Assembly: GCF_001039355.2 (NCBI RefSeq)
Contig: NW_019775512.1
Location: 250,181-314,180 of the forward strand
DNA from: Lingula anatina
Taxonomy: Eukaryota > Brachiopoda > Lingulata > Lingulida > Lingulidae
Length of the DNA: 64,000 nucleotides
Reading direction: 5' to 3'
Under the pieces are notes generated by a model. It searched no databases and had not been told where the DNA came from. It was given only the letters and a program-made list of their open reading frames with translations. Shown here piece by piece: positions 37,633 through 49,644 of this stretch (its first letter is position 1; every line of letters starts with the position of its first letter). The translations under genes were made by a program, and so were the position numbers.

Positions 37633-40600
37633 CTAATAACCCTGCAGCCAGAAACCAAGGTCAGAGGACAACTGGGGGATGGGACCCATCCCCTCCCCCT
37701 CTTCCTCCCCCAACCCCTGTGTATCAAAACAGACAGGATGGACAGGCTTAGAAAGCCACTTCTCTTGGGCATCCATATCCGGTGGATTAAATGTGAAGGG
37801 GTTTTCATCTTCAACGCCCACTATAACGTAATCATTATTTGATTTCTGAAGCCAGTCTTCCTCAGGCAGACTTGTTTGATACTGTTTGAAGTATTCCAGC
37901 TCAGATATAGCGGGTTCATCACTCACGCCCCCAGGCAAATTAACCCATTTTTCATCGGGAATACTTGATTGGAATTTGAACCAAAATTCAAACTCTGGTG
38001 AAAAATTATCTTCCTCAACCACAGCTCTTTTTTTAAACCATTTATCAAGCTCTGCACCTGCTGGAGTTGGGATAAAATCTGGACTTGTTAAATCATCACT
38101 GTTGTTTGACTTATCATAAGGGGCCTGCAGGTGTTTCAACCAATCTTTGGGATCTTCAGAGATGTTTTTGAAGTAAGATAAAAACACAGGGCATTCTACC
38201 TCCCCCAGTGCCCCTACCTGACCTCCCTTAAGCCAATATGCTGGGTCACAAGGCATCCACCCAAAGAAGCTATCACCCAAACTAGAAGCAATGTGCTGTG
38301 TATTGGGGCTGTACAACCACGCTTTCAGACTATCTGGCAAATTTGGATCAACACTCTCTAAGCAATTTTCATCACAAACACACTCTGGAAATGTAGCACA
38401 CTTTCTATCTGCTTTGCAAACATCTTTAACCAAAGGCAAAGCATAGCTGGTTTCCTCATCCTCTGTGTTCTCCCCTGTCTTGGTGCAGGGTCTATACAGC
38501 CATCTTGCCATGTCTGTCGTCCCATCTAGTTGTGGTAGCAGGAGGTGAGCTACATCTTCTATGTCCACCACACAGCTGTCCTTGCAGCACCTGGACCACT
38601 CCTTGGCAGCCTCCATCTCCTGAAAAACAGACACCAAATATCCTGTACATACAGACAAGACTGGATTACTCTCACTATTCATAACACTGATTTAATAGTA
38701 TAGGTTTTAATAGGGTTATTTTACAGGTCTGTAGCTAAGGGAGGTTCGCTTTTTGTTGTGAAAAGATACATTTTAGGTTAAATTTGATCTAGGTACAGAA
38801 ATATTTCAAGGTAAAAGGTCCGCTGACAATTTGGACTGTACACATTTAAAAACAGAGATGCAATTTCATCTTTCAAATCTGTCATTCAATTTCGAAATAT
38901 AGCATTTTTCTGCTTAAAACACTTACACCATAAAAAAAATTTGAGGAAACCCGCACCCGGAACTTTTTTTTTACCGAATTCAGAAATGTGAAACTGAAAT
39001 GAAACCCTACCAAACAAACAATAGGAGATTAAGTATCTTCTGTAAACCTATAGGCACATTCACTTTCATGATTTCAAATATGATGCCTTATCTTAGTCAA
39101 AATGGTATCATAAGGTTAAACTTTCAGTTTTCCTTCATTTCAATCTTATAAAGACGTGCGGACGGGTAGTCTAAGGGGGTCTGTAACTTACTGAATTTCT
39201 TATTCAGTAGAAAGCACAAAGAAAAAAAAACACACACACAAGCCATGCCAAGCTGTTCAAATACAATTTAATTGTGTTTAACTTTGATAAAGATAAATCA
39301 ATATTTTCTATTTCAAATTAAAAGCATGGCAACATCACAAAAACCACAAAACAAAAAGAGAAGTAAAACAGATCCCGAGTTAACTTTCCTTATTCAATAC
39401 TATACATCAGGTATCATTCAAAAAAAAAAAAAAATTGATGATAATAAAATAAAAACTTTCTGTTTTAAACCTAAACTCTACCAATGCCAAAGGTATACTA
39501 ACCTGTTGGTTCTCATAGTTTGCCAGCCACTGTTTGGTGTCATCTTTGGTCTGTCTATAGTAGGACAGGACATCTTCTTGACCACTGGACCCTGGCTGCT
39601 GTGGATGAAGCCAGTTGGTCAGGGGAGCAGAAATGACCCCTTGAAAATATGGCATGACTCCAGATAGATTGCCAGGGACATATGCTGCAAAAGGCAAAAC
39701 ATCACTTGGTTAATGATAACCAAATAAAAAAATTCTCTTTAGATTGAAAGTTGATGGGTTATTATATATTGTGCATTAAACAAAAAGTCATAGTAATTAT
39801 CAAACAATTAAGTGCTGATGATTATTTGGCAAAAAATTTGATACCACACAATTCCATTTATCTATCAACAGGTGTTAAAAATCTTCCTTTTTCATTTTTG
39901 TTTTAAAATACAGGACAGATGGACATGTTAAACTTTCCTCTTTCACTGTTCCATGACAGACAAACAACTTTGTCAAACTTTTCTTTTGAAGACAAAGTTA
40001 ACTTGTGACAAAGGCTGCCTGTCTGTTATAGAAACTCGTGGAAAATCCACTAGGATTTCTTCATGACACAGCATAAGAAACTGAAAATCTAAGTTTCTTC
40101 CTTATTGCACAACATTATGACATCGCTGATAAGACTGCTGACACCCTAAAATATGATGCACCTCCTATTTTCTCAGGTGTCAGATAATGTAATATGTGGA
40201 CAATTTTTTCCATTAATTATGATCCACATCCTTTTCTTCATCTTCCTCTCATGGATTTTTTTTAGATTAAAATTATTTTTCAACATTCCAGGACACCTAA
40301 CCTCTCCTGCAGTTCTGTTTACCATCCTCATCACTCCTCCTCAATTTATACCCTCCTCCTCCTCCTCTTCCTTCAACTCTATATATCCCATCATTACTAA
40401 CCTGGTACCCTTTCACCATATCAGACAATTGTACATCATTTCCCCAAAATATAGATATCATCACTGTATAATACAGTAGGCCCTAATCTTAAAGTGAGTC
40501 TTTTATATTACTATATCTAACTGACAGCAGACTTCTTACCATCAAAGGCTGGCCCCTCTTCCTCTGCCTCATCTTTGATCTGACACAGCCACTGTCTGAT

Positions 40601-43600
40601 GCTGGCCGCAGTGGACTCCCGGGGCAGGCTGGCAATGGTGCTCTCGGCAGAGCCAGGATTCAACAACCACTTGGTCAAACTGCTGGTCTTGGCCTCTTGA
40701 AATGGTCTGAAGAGGCTGTCAGATGCGTTAGGTGAGCCAGTGGTGATTGTGCTCTTGGATGTGGTAGAGGAAAGTGTGGTTGGGGTGTGCAACCACTTGC
40801 TGTCACTGCTGCGGGACAAACGCGGGATCCTGACAGTCACCTAGAAAATACAAAATGTCTAATTTATGAAAAAAGGTCAGAGGTTACGGATGAAACTTTT
40901 TCCAAAATTATGAAAAAAAAAGGACTGCATTAATGATGTAATGTGTTATAAGCATGTATCATCACATGAAATAAACTAAATAAATAAAATTACATCCTTT
41001 GTCAGATTCTGCTTTGTAACTATTAAATAAGTGAATATAAATTGCTTGTAAACATTTCTGAAGTGTCACACATGACATGGGTGACAAATTCACCTGAAGA
41101 AGACTTTGTGAAGTCTGAAATGTAGTGACCTCAATTTAAAAATGTAAACTCCAGTATGTGGTTCAATTAAAATCCTGTCTTTATCTTAGTTTCAAACAAC
41201 TGGATGAATCTAAACTTTCACCTTTTCAGATATATGGCCCTAGTTTAACAAAAAACTTAAGTCAGGGTCCCTGACTAAAAACTTAATTACCAATGTTACA
41301 TGGTCACATGCACACATCTTACCTTATCACGAACAATGTTACAACACTCTCATGGCCACATGCACACATCTTACCCTATCAGGAACAGTGTTACAACATT
41401 CTCATGGAAGTCACAGTCAATTAAGCCAAGGAACTGACTTAATTTTTTTTAAACTGGGACATGGTCTACTAACAGTCTTAACAACCCTCACTGAATCCCT
41501 CATGTATCTGACCTGACCTGACTCAACCCGACCTGACCTGACCCGACCTGACCCAACCCGACCTGACCTGACCCAACCCGACCTGACCTGACCCAACCCG
41601 ACCCGACCCGACCCGACCTGACCCCACTTACAGTTGGATCATTCTGCACAGATTTGTACAGAACATGATGCTCTACATCTTCGTAGTCCTCAAACCACTT
41701 GGGCAGACTGCTGGCTTCCTCGCCTGGCTCAGCAAAGGGTCTGTCCAGCAGGGGGCAGTGTCCACTCACGCGGCCAAACTTGTGGATGACCTCCCTCAGT
41801 GAAGCTGTGTTAGCCTTGAAGCTCATGAAGGGGGTGTCCTCAGGCTTAATGTCAAGCAAGTCTAGTCTATAAAATAATGTTTTGGAACAATGTGATTTTG
41901 TGAAAGACGTGTCAAATGTATAGAACACAGGCCAGTAGCCAGGGGGGGTTTGCTGGGAAAAGGTCTCTTCTGGGTAAAATTTTATCTAGGTACATGAAGG
42001 TTTCATGGTAAAAGGTCCACTTTTTCAGAAAAAGACCCCCCCCTTTGGAAATTGCTGGCTACGGGCCTGGAACATATGATATAGCCTTATACTATCATGC
42101 TATCAGCCTATACTTGACTAATTATGAAGATCAATTCTTCATATGATAAAAAGAAATCTAACTTCAGATAAGGGATGCTTTAGTATTATCAAACCATAAG
42201 AACATAACTAAAAACTGAATCTAAAAGGTTTTAGCCATCAAACTTATGTCATAACATGAGAAATCAATGACATTTAGTAACATAGGCCGCATTCACATCG
42301 AGTTGAGCCATGGCTCTACAAAGCCACGACCTAAATATGGCAGATTTACATGAAAGGAAAACTGCCTAATCTTTTAATAGTCTCTCTGCCTCTCACACGC
42401 CTCCCCATGTGTCGTCCCAATGGAACCAAGATTTAATGACTGTGCCCCCACAGGGATGACGCATGGGGAGGCATGTGAGAGGCGGAGAGACTATTAAAAG
42501 ATTAGGCAGTTTTCCTCTCATGTACATCTCCCATATTTAGATTGTGGCTTTGTAGAGCCATGGCTCAACTCGATGTGAATGCGGCCATACACACACCCAC
42601 ACACACACAGCAATGAGATATCATTTGGTTATTTTATCATTATTCATATTTCTTTTTTTTTTTTTTTGGGGGGGGGGGGGGGCGGGGAGGTAGCAAATTA
42701 CATTTTTTGACCCTATGACTGGAGTACATGTACATGGAGCACTGAGTATCCAGGTGTTACTCACTTCTCCAGGGTCTTGGTCAGCTTATCTTCCATGTGG
42801 GTCCAGTCCTGCACTTCCAGAGTAGAGATGACCCCACCCAAGGCCTGCTGCATAGCCGCCTGCTGCTTCATCAACACCTCATCCTTGGCTTGCTGCACTA
42901 TCTCCACCTGGTTCAGGAGCCACACCTCTCGGGATCGAAGGCTCTCCAGCTGGCGGCTGATTGTACTCTGGATCTGACCTTTCACCTGTTGAAAACAAAA
43001 AAGATACAAAGTCACAAACTGTTTCTTATCATCTACAAAAATTGTGTCGACAAAGAGGTGTGTGTTGTCCAAAATTGTCCGGCTGTTTACCTGTCGGATT
43101 AAGATGATCCTTGGGGGTGGGGATGGGGGGTGGTCAAGGGGACTTCCTTGTCACACTTGAACCATTTGTCCCAGCCCTGGCTGTGATAACTGCTCCACCC
43201 CCAGTGATAATACTGACAATTCTGCAGTGCTTTGTTCACTAATTATCTTTTAAACAGCTATATTCAAACCCATACAGTCTGCACCAACCAATCCTTTAAA
43301 TCCTTAAATCCACTCCAACAGGTTGCTCAGGTCTGTGCTGCATACATCTACATGAAGACAAAATTCATTGGAGGTTTCTATACCCTGACAACATGATTCC
43401 TTCATCAAAAACATTGACAATGACCAGGAATTTTAGCAGCAATAAAGTTTTTAATAAAACTCGATGGTCCCTCCTCGATTATGCTGCAGCTTCATAGCAA
43501 CTTTGTCACCTCAGCAATAAAAAGTTCTTAAAACAAATGTCAGAATCAAGTGATTCCCTGGAAATAATTGCAAATCGTAGCGTTGGTATTTGTTTTAATT

Positions 43601-45513
43601 GTGAAGAGAATTTGATGTTCAGAATTAAATCAATTCCGCAATTATAAAAATGTAGTAGACTGATGTTTGAAAGATATTTCTACACTTCCAAACTCCTTCA
43701 AAAAATTGCACAAGAATTCAGAAGTCGAAGATTTTTTTATGCATGGAGGTATTATAGTAAATTTTGAACTCCTGACTGAAACACAAAAAATTGCCATCTT
43801 CTTTTTTTAATTAATGCACTAGCTGTAAAAGAAAAATGCAAGGTAAAGTAGCTGTTTAACACCAATGTTATTCTTTGGGGAATGTGGTTTACCATATGTT
43901 ATGTGTATTAACCTTGGTGTAAAGGTTGTTTGAGGTTATGTCCTGTTATAATTCCAAGAAGCTCTGACCAGGAGAAGGGCATACATGTTTCACACCATGT
44001 TCACGAAAAAAAAAAAATCAGAGAAAGTCACATTTCCAGAAGCATTCAAGAGAAAATTCACAAAAAAATGGCTCAATTTAAGGGTCATTTCCATAATAAA
44101 TCTGTACCTATTGTGGCAGTTGACTCAAATCCAGATTTGAGATCAGATTTTCAGATCAGGGTACCTATTCGGGTAAAAACTAAAAGAAAGCATTAGGTGT
44201 ACTGCAAACTTATGACCACTGTGTACTCTGTTCCAATACGTCTGGCCCAAGTTAACAAGACCTTCACTCTCTTATCACATGACATAATACTAGATGCACT
44301 GATGAACTACTGACTTTGTGATAAGAGACTGCAGCACTTGCTGATAAAGATGACAGTTGCTGCATGGATGTCTGGATGATAGGACTGGATGTCTGGATAA
44401 CTAGAACAAAGTCGTCACACTGAGAACAATGCGACAATTGCGGTGCATGCAAAAACATGTGCCAACTAACGATAATAAATAATAATCTTATGAACCAAGA
44501 CGGCAATCAAATAAATCAAATTTATGCCTGTCAAGTTCACAGCATGTCCTTAGCATTTATGTAAGCTGTGTCTCCTTTCACAGTGTCTTTTAGGGTCTCT
44601 TTCCTGCAGAGGCCTCGTGCCTAGATCTACATGTCTCATGTTTGACACATGTGTTAGCTACAATACCTACATATAATATGATTCAGGGTAGTTACAACCT
44701 CTATTGTATGCAGTACACTAGCTACAAGCATTATTATATGCAGTATGTTAGGCTTAGCTTCATTCTAATATTGTATGCAGGTGTTAGCTACAATCTCTGT
44801 TATATGCATTGTTCCATTTACTAAGCTAAACATGTGGCAGTAATTAATATATCTCTGACAGACAGTAAGTATTTGTTCTATATATGAAGTCTATCTCATT
44901 AATGCATATCAAAATCACACATAACACAAACCAGCATGTCTTAAATAGAGCTGCTTTCTGATATATTTTGTGTTACCAAAAACTCTTTCAATAGGAAAAT
45001 CAATAAGTGTGCTAAATTAAATGTAGTTAATGAAACCAATTTCAAATAAAATACATGTCATCAACAGAAAATAATTTTTTCTCTTGGTTACCATAGCTAC
45101 TGGTAAAAAACATTGACAAAAAGGTTACGTAACTTATATTTACACATTTAGTTGTTAAAATAATGCAACATATATCAAATGAATAATGAGTATATTGTAC
45201 TAGTAAGTGTTTTGCAAGAGTTTAAAAATATATTACATCTTTCCTATTGGATTGTCACTTTGTTTTACTATCTAAACCTCACAAAATCTTAAGCTAAATA
45301 TATTCGAGATAACAAATGGCTTTACATCAAAAATAAACTGTTTCCATTAATATGGTCAAACTCCATTAATCTTTAATCAATATCTGAAAATACCTCTGAG
45401 GCGTTTTCCTTCAGCTGTTGCTGCACAGCTAGGACGCGTTCGATGGCATCTTCCAGTAAAACCGCCTTCTCCTGCAGCTTCTGCAGTTGCTGCTTTACAG
45501 TGTTGTTGTTCAT
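37633..45513 (-). CDS. NCOA4: Nuclear receptor coactivator 4 (ferritinophagy receptor)
   Basis: Selective-autophagy receptor that delivers ferritin to lysosomes for iron release. Exons: 45513-45394, 42985-42765, 41866-41632, 40840-40540, 39684-39503, 38619-37633. They total 2046 nt, 681 aa, in frame (human 614). Exons 1-3 encode the ARA70-type coiled-coil region, with RQLESLRSREVWLLNQV near-identical to the vertebrate block and then IKPEDTPFMSFKAN. About sixteen Trp-[LFV] motifs at irregular 20-40 residue spacing follow to the C-terminus (WLHTP, WLLNP, WLCQI, WLYRP, WLYSP, WLKGG, WLQKS, WLSKP). A cysteine cluster at about 421-439 (VCKADRKCATFPECVCDENC) keeps the spacing of the human iron/Fe-S-responsive cluster. 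The segment SFFGWMPCDPAYWL aligns with the human ferritin-binding segment: Trp482 matches human Trp497, but Trp474 replaces Ile489. An acceptor just upstream (45518) implies a 5' UTR intron. Confidence 0.93.
38725..38960. mobile_element. Diverged MITE copy in NCOA4 intron 5
   Basis: Begins CAGGTCTGTAGCTAAGGGAGG and contains TTTGATCTAGGTACAGAA followed by GGTAAAAGGTCC. The same motifs in the same order occur at 41928-42069. The right end is eroded. Confidence 0.5.
41298..41408 (+). repeat. ~55-bp tandem duplication in NCOA4 intron 3
   Basis: Two copies, each containing CACATGCACACATCTTACC, a TATCANGAACANTGTTACAAC stretch and CTCATGG, start near 41302 and 41355. Confidence 0.85.
41505..41625 (-). 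repeat. GGTCA/GGTCG pentanucleotide minisatellite next to the NCOA4 exon 3 donor
   Basis: About 24 copies of a 5-bp unit reading (A/G/T)GGTC on the minus strand begin about 10 bases after the exon 3 donor. The open frame of exon 3 continues through the array into the intron for about 44 codons as a Ser-Gly-Arg-Val-Gly type repeat before a stop. Confidence 0.9.
41928..42069. mobile_element. MITE with CAGGCC-GTAGCCAG inverted termini
   Basis: The left end CAGGCCAGTAGCCAGGGG and the right end GGCTACGGGCCTG are inverted repeats bounding about 142 bp with no ORF. A second, diverged copy lies at about 38725. Confidence 0.7.
42285..42586. mobile_element. 302-bp near-perfect palindromic MITE in NCOA4 intron 2
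   Basis: Arms of about 130 bp begin GGCCGCATTCACATCGAGTT and end as the exact inverse AACTCGATGTGAATGCGGCC. Only a handful of mismatches and a roughly 40-bp centre separate them. No coding capacity. The high arm identity indicates a young insertion or ongoing arm homogenisation. Confidence 0.92.
42653..42682. repeat. T-run joined to G-run
   Basis: A poly-T run followed at once by about 15 G in NCOA4 intron 2. A common assembly weak point. Confidence 0.9.
43086..45393 (-). other. NCOA4 intron 1 (distal part), no exon recognised
   Basis: AT-rich intron. A degenerate tandem repeat of about 45 bp around GTTAGCTACAA and TATATGCAGT lies at 44650-44815. No protein-coding signal was found on either strand. 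Confidence 0.6.
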
Positions 45514-46134
45514 AATGCTGAAAATACAAATATATATCCAATTTAAACACGCAAAGAAGCAACATAAATGTCAGTATCTATATTCGGTAACAAATTGCAT
45601 GCAAACAAAATTCCAATAACATGAAAGAGAGGGGAAAATCCATTTCCATGCATCATGGAACTAAACAGCTTCATTTAATCTCCTTACCTTTCTTTTACCT
45701 CCAGTGATAAAAAAAATCTATGATTTTTGGGCCTTAATCTCCGGGGACAAAACTATCCAAAGATTCCAATCACAACAGTTCCTGGCACAAAAATAAAGGC
45801 CACGAGGTGTTCAAGCTCTTTAATGCGTGGTGCAGGACTTGTTTACATATGATGCAGCACGGAAATTTGAACTTTGAGCACACGTGAGTGTCCTTACGTC
45901 CTTCAACGTGTTTGTCTATAGAGAGGACTGTTTACTGATGAGTGCAGATGAACCCAGAGCCACAATAAGGCCCTTCTCATATTGAGACAGTTGTCTAGAT
46001 TTTAACAATGGCTATTATTTTACAGAGTCACCTAAATGGAGCCTCCCCCCCCCCTCTACCCCCTAAGCCTGACACAGCCAGTTAACTGGATTGATTTTAT
46101 TTGGTACATTGGACCTTGCGATAGGGAGTACTGT

Positions 46135-46425
46135 AAGAGCACATTCATAACAAGTTGACTTGCGGACTAAAAGATCCACGGACTGAATATGGCCAACCCA
46201 CTAAAAAGATATGTAGACTGATCCCCTGATCGTCTCCCCGCCTCCACACACGTCGCTACAGGGACCTGACAATTAAATCTCGGGAGTTTAGATTTAATCC
46301 GTTTAATGGTGTGTGGAGGCAGGGACACCATCAGGGGATTAGGCGACTTGCTTTTAAGTGAGGTGAGCCATAATTAGATGGCAGTTCTGTTAGTCTGTGG
46401 ATCATTTGTTCTGAATGCAACCGTA
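46135..46425. mobile_element. MITE, foldback family A
   Basis: Imperfect palindrome. The left arm contains GATCCACGGACTGAATATGG and GATCCCCTGATCGTC-CCCGCCTCCACACAC. The right arm is the inverse (GTGTGTGGAGGCAGGGACACCATCAGGGGAT, then GTCTGTGGATCA). It shares its outer motif with the element at 51245-51385. Confidence 0.75.
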
Positions 46426-47044
46426 AATTTCTCCAAACCAAAATAACATGTTAGGACCAGTCAAACTGGTGTGATAGAGAACACTACTTCTCATTGTAAA
46501 GAGCACTTTTTGCAGAACAACTAATTCATCTGCAAAACACAAAATACTGTTTATTGGGCTGGGTCTATTCAACAGTAGTTGATTGGTTTCTGTGTGGTTA
46601 TTTCTGCACTGTCACCTGTCAACGTGTTTCAGAGCACATGTTAATGCATGTGATGTGTGTACTACACTAACCAAGCTCTTAGCCATGCTGCTAATAATAT
46701 GGTGGCACCAAACCATCTGTTTCTCACGGTGAATGCAAAACACTTGACAAGACTGTCTCCCAGGGTTATCATGCCTTATCAGTTGGCACGAGGCCATAAC
46801 CACCTTCATACCTATCCCCCCCCCAAAAAAAAAAAATGTGCATCATATGACTGAGAGTAAGAGTACGTAAACAACTGCTACCTAATTTGACTTACATAAT
46901 TTAATCTAAATCGGGTATCAAAAATAAACAGTAGACACACCACCTCATATTTTACATGTACTCAGTGCCACCCTTGTAGTCTGTCTACCTTTAATTTGAA
47001 TCATGGCAAATATCTTTGTAATCATGCTTTACCTTAGAACTTAG

Positions 47045-47272
47045 GGTGCATTCCCATAGATTTTAGATCGATCTATCCCCGTGGGGAGTCTCACTAGATT
47101 ACTGTCAGATAATCCAGCTTAAATGTCCGTCCCGCCTACTACAAGCTGTAAGGGGATAATTAACTTTCGTGCCCGCTCGGCTGACAGCTATTTAGTGTGA
47201 ACCCCCAGGGAGTTAGGTCAATCTAGCTGGATCGATCTAATCTCTAGGAATGTTGTCTTAGTTTGGTTTATG
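47045..47272 (+). mobile_element. MITE, family B, forward copy
   Basis: A 228-bp element with ends ATTCCCATAGATTTTAGATC and GATCTAATCTCTAGGAAT. Internal landmarks are CCCGTGGGGAGTCTCACTAG, GTCCCGCCTACT and CCCCCAGGGAGTTAGGTC. The same element occurs inverted at 49228-49455. Confidence 0.85.
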
Positions 47273-47639
47273 TGGAGATACCAAGACAATGCCAGCAATA
47301 GTCTGAGATTTCTGCCTTTTCCAAATTTGATCTCCATTTTACGTTTTTAGTTTATTTACTGATAGAGCTAAAGTCAGAGAAAAAGCCAATATGATATTGC
47401 TAGCTTTCTTTCGAATAAGAAACTTTATTGGCCATAGTATATACCACTAGAATTTTTAGCATTAACACACATGGTATGATCAATTTACAGTCATGCAGAC
47501 AACCACATGTAACTACACACATGAATTACATCTAAAATGTTATTTTACAGTAATATGGGCATAATTTAACAACACAGTGTTTGCAAGATGACACTATTCA
47601 TAAAGAAAGAGTGTCTAAATCATCATATAACAAGTATCT

Positions 47640-48180
47640 AAAATTTTCCCCTTATTGACAATAAGCAAACAGAGCAATCCATCCATGCTTTATATTTTGA
47701 CTTCTAGACTTGATTATTGTAACAGCAACCATATCAAATTCAAAAACTTCATTCTATTTATTATAATTCAGCTGTACATATCATCTGTAAAATCCCCCTA
47801 GTCTGATCACATTGGGCAGTTCTCCATGATCTCCACTAAGAAAATGTTACTCATGACTTTTAAAATTCTAAAGAGTGACTGTCCATATTATCTAGCTGAA
47901 CAATATTTTAGAACTAGCTACCCTGGCTGTCCCATCTGAACTCTAAGATATCAACTGGGCTCAAATTCTACTGAAGCAAAAATATAAAGACTCTGAATCA
48001 AATAATATGAGTCTGTTGCACCAACTGTATGGTGTGATTTTATTAAATGACACGTCAAATGTCTCTCTTTATGACACTTATAAAGAGAGATGTGATAGTT
48101 TTAAGAGGGATTTTATAAGATTTTTAAATTCCTATAAACCAAGGAATAATACAACAAATAAATTTATCTCTTAACTTTTT
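47640..48180 (+). pseudogene. LINE 3'-end remnant (reverse transcriptase tail)
   Basis: Across shifted plus-strand frames the order matches the C-terminal tail of CR1/Jockey-type reverse transcriptases. There is a LDYCNS block near 47710, then SDHIGQF-like, then KILKSDCPYYLAEQ near 47870, then APTVWCDF near 48015 and a Lys/Phe-rich end. Numerous stops and frameshifts are present. No target-site duplication was checked. Confidence 0.65.
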
Positions 48181-48269
48181 TAATTGCTTTTTATTAAGTT
48201 CAGAATAATCTATGCACTGCAGTCGAAGGTTATGTATATAACAAAATGCTATCATTCATTTTGAAGTAC

Positions 48270-48620
48270 GGCAGCAGGATCGCGTCATTATGGTTGCCCT
48301 CGACGCAGCCACGCATGAGCGGCGGCCGACATAGCTGTCATTTCGTTGGTCACGTTCTTAACATCGCCTGAGCACGGGGGTTAACGACGCAGTTGAGAGA
48401 CATAGTAATACCAAACACATCTGATGGCATTTATAACGTTATACGATTAAAGTATAAGACATAATAAAATAGTATTTAAATTTTTAAGATGATTTTCTTT
48501 CGAAATTTTTAGTATTTTTGCTCACGTGTCTCTGCCCTCGCGTGACCTGCAGTGAAAGAGCGGTCGACAGACAGTGTCCAGTAACATGTATTTTGTATGT
48601 TAAAGTAACTCACAAATCGA
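48270..48620. promoter_or_regulatory. CpG-rich island-like interval, possible promoter of the EF-hand gene
   Basis: A locally CG-rich stretch in an AT-rich background with GAGCGGCGGCCGACAT, TCACGTG and CCTCGCGTGACC. The EF-hand gene downstream has a 5' UTR acceptor at 49630-49631, so its first exon should lie upstream, and this is the best candidate. Inference only. Confidence 0.35.
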
Positions 48621-49109
48621 AATCTACGTAGTCACATGCTAAATATTTTCGATTTTTATATCGATATTTGACAAAATATAGCATTCGTACCTGATTATCC
48701 CCAGCAAAAGCCGAGCAAATTGGATGCTCTGTCAGCGTTCGCAATCAAGGTCATTAATTGGAACGCAAGATAGGACACGCATTGTGCAGTTGCACCATAA
48801 TAAAGAAATTGCTTCCCTCCGACACTTGCTTGTGTATATAGTTAAGCAATATGAATTTGTTGCATACTGCTTGTTTAATCAAACATACAGTGCACTGAAT
48901 AAACTTGTTATTATGTTATTAGCTTTGGGATTGTCTTGTCCTGGATAAGCCAAGTTCTCGCCTACCGATGACATTCAGAGTTAATTTGGAAGAACCGAAA
49001 AGAGTAACCATCTAGCAGGACTTTTATAAGTTTAAACCATAGAAGTAAATGTTTAAACTAAGTAGGACATAAATGATGTACAATAACAGCATAATGGGCA
49101 TACAGGAGT

Positions 49110-49110
<1 letters not shown>

Positions 49111-49178
<68 letters not shown>
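49111..49178. repeat. Compound (GA)n(GT)n microsatellite
   Basis: About 16 GA units joined through TTC to about 17 GT units, between the NCOA4 and EF-hand genes. Confidence 0.95.
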
Positions 49179-49180
<2 letters not shown>

Positions 49181-49227
49181 GGTCTGTGTAACAGTGTGTT
49201 TGTTTCATTGGTGGAGAGGGGTATTTA

Positions 49228-49455
49228 AGGGTGCTTTCCCAGAGATTTAGATCGATCTAGAGATTAAGATTTAGATCGACCTAACCCCCTGGGGGTTCAC
49301 GCTAAATTGCAGTCAGACGAGCGGGCACCTTAGTTAATTACCCCCTTACAGCTTTCAGTAGGCGGGACAGACGCTTAAGCCGGCCAAGCTGACAGTAATC
49401 TAGTGAGACTCCCCACAGGGATAGATCGATCTAAAAATCTATGGAAATGGGTTCT
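49228..49455 (-). mobile_element. MITE, family B, inverted copy
   Basis: The reverse complement matches 47045-47272 over its whole length (GGGGAGTCTCACTAGATTAC, GTCCCGCCTACT and GGTTAGGTCGATCTA shared), with an extra GATCTAGAGATT duplication at the outer end. Confidence 0.85.
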
Positions 49456-49644
49456 AAGATTTGTCGAAGCCTGTGGGTCAACTTATAATTCATAATTTAG
49501 CTTACACACTGTAGGAGTACAGATTTTAAAATAGAACATCAATCTAGAACTTTACAGATAACTAATTTAAAGCTCACTTTTAGCACACACCGACCATCCT
49601 GTTAAATTTTATCTTTTGCTTCAAATTGCAGTTAAGGAATACAG

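Noticed and set aside
48724-48948. 74-codon frame in the CpG-rich interval
   Set aside because: No homology recognised. More likely 5' UTR or intergenic.
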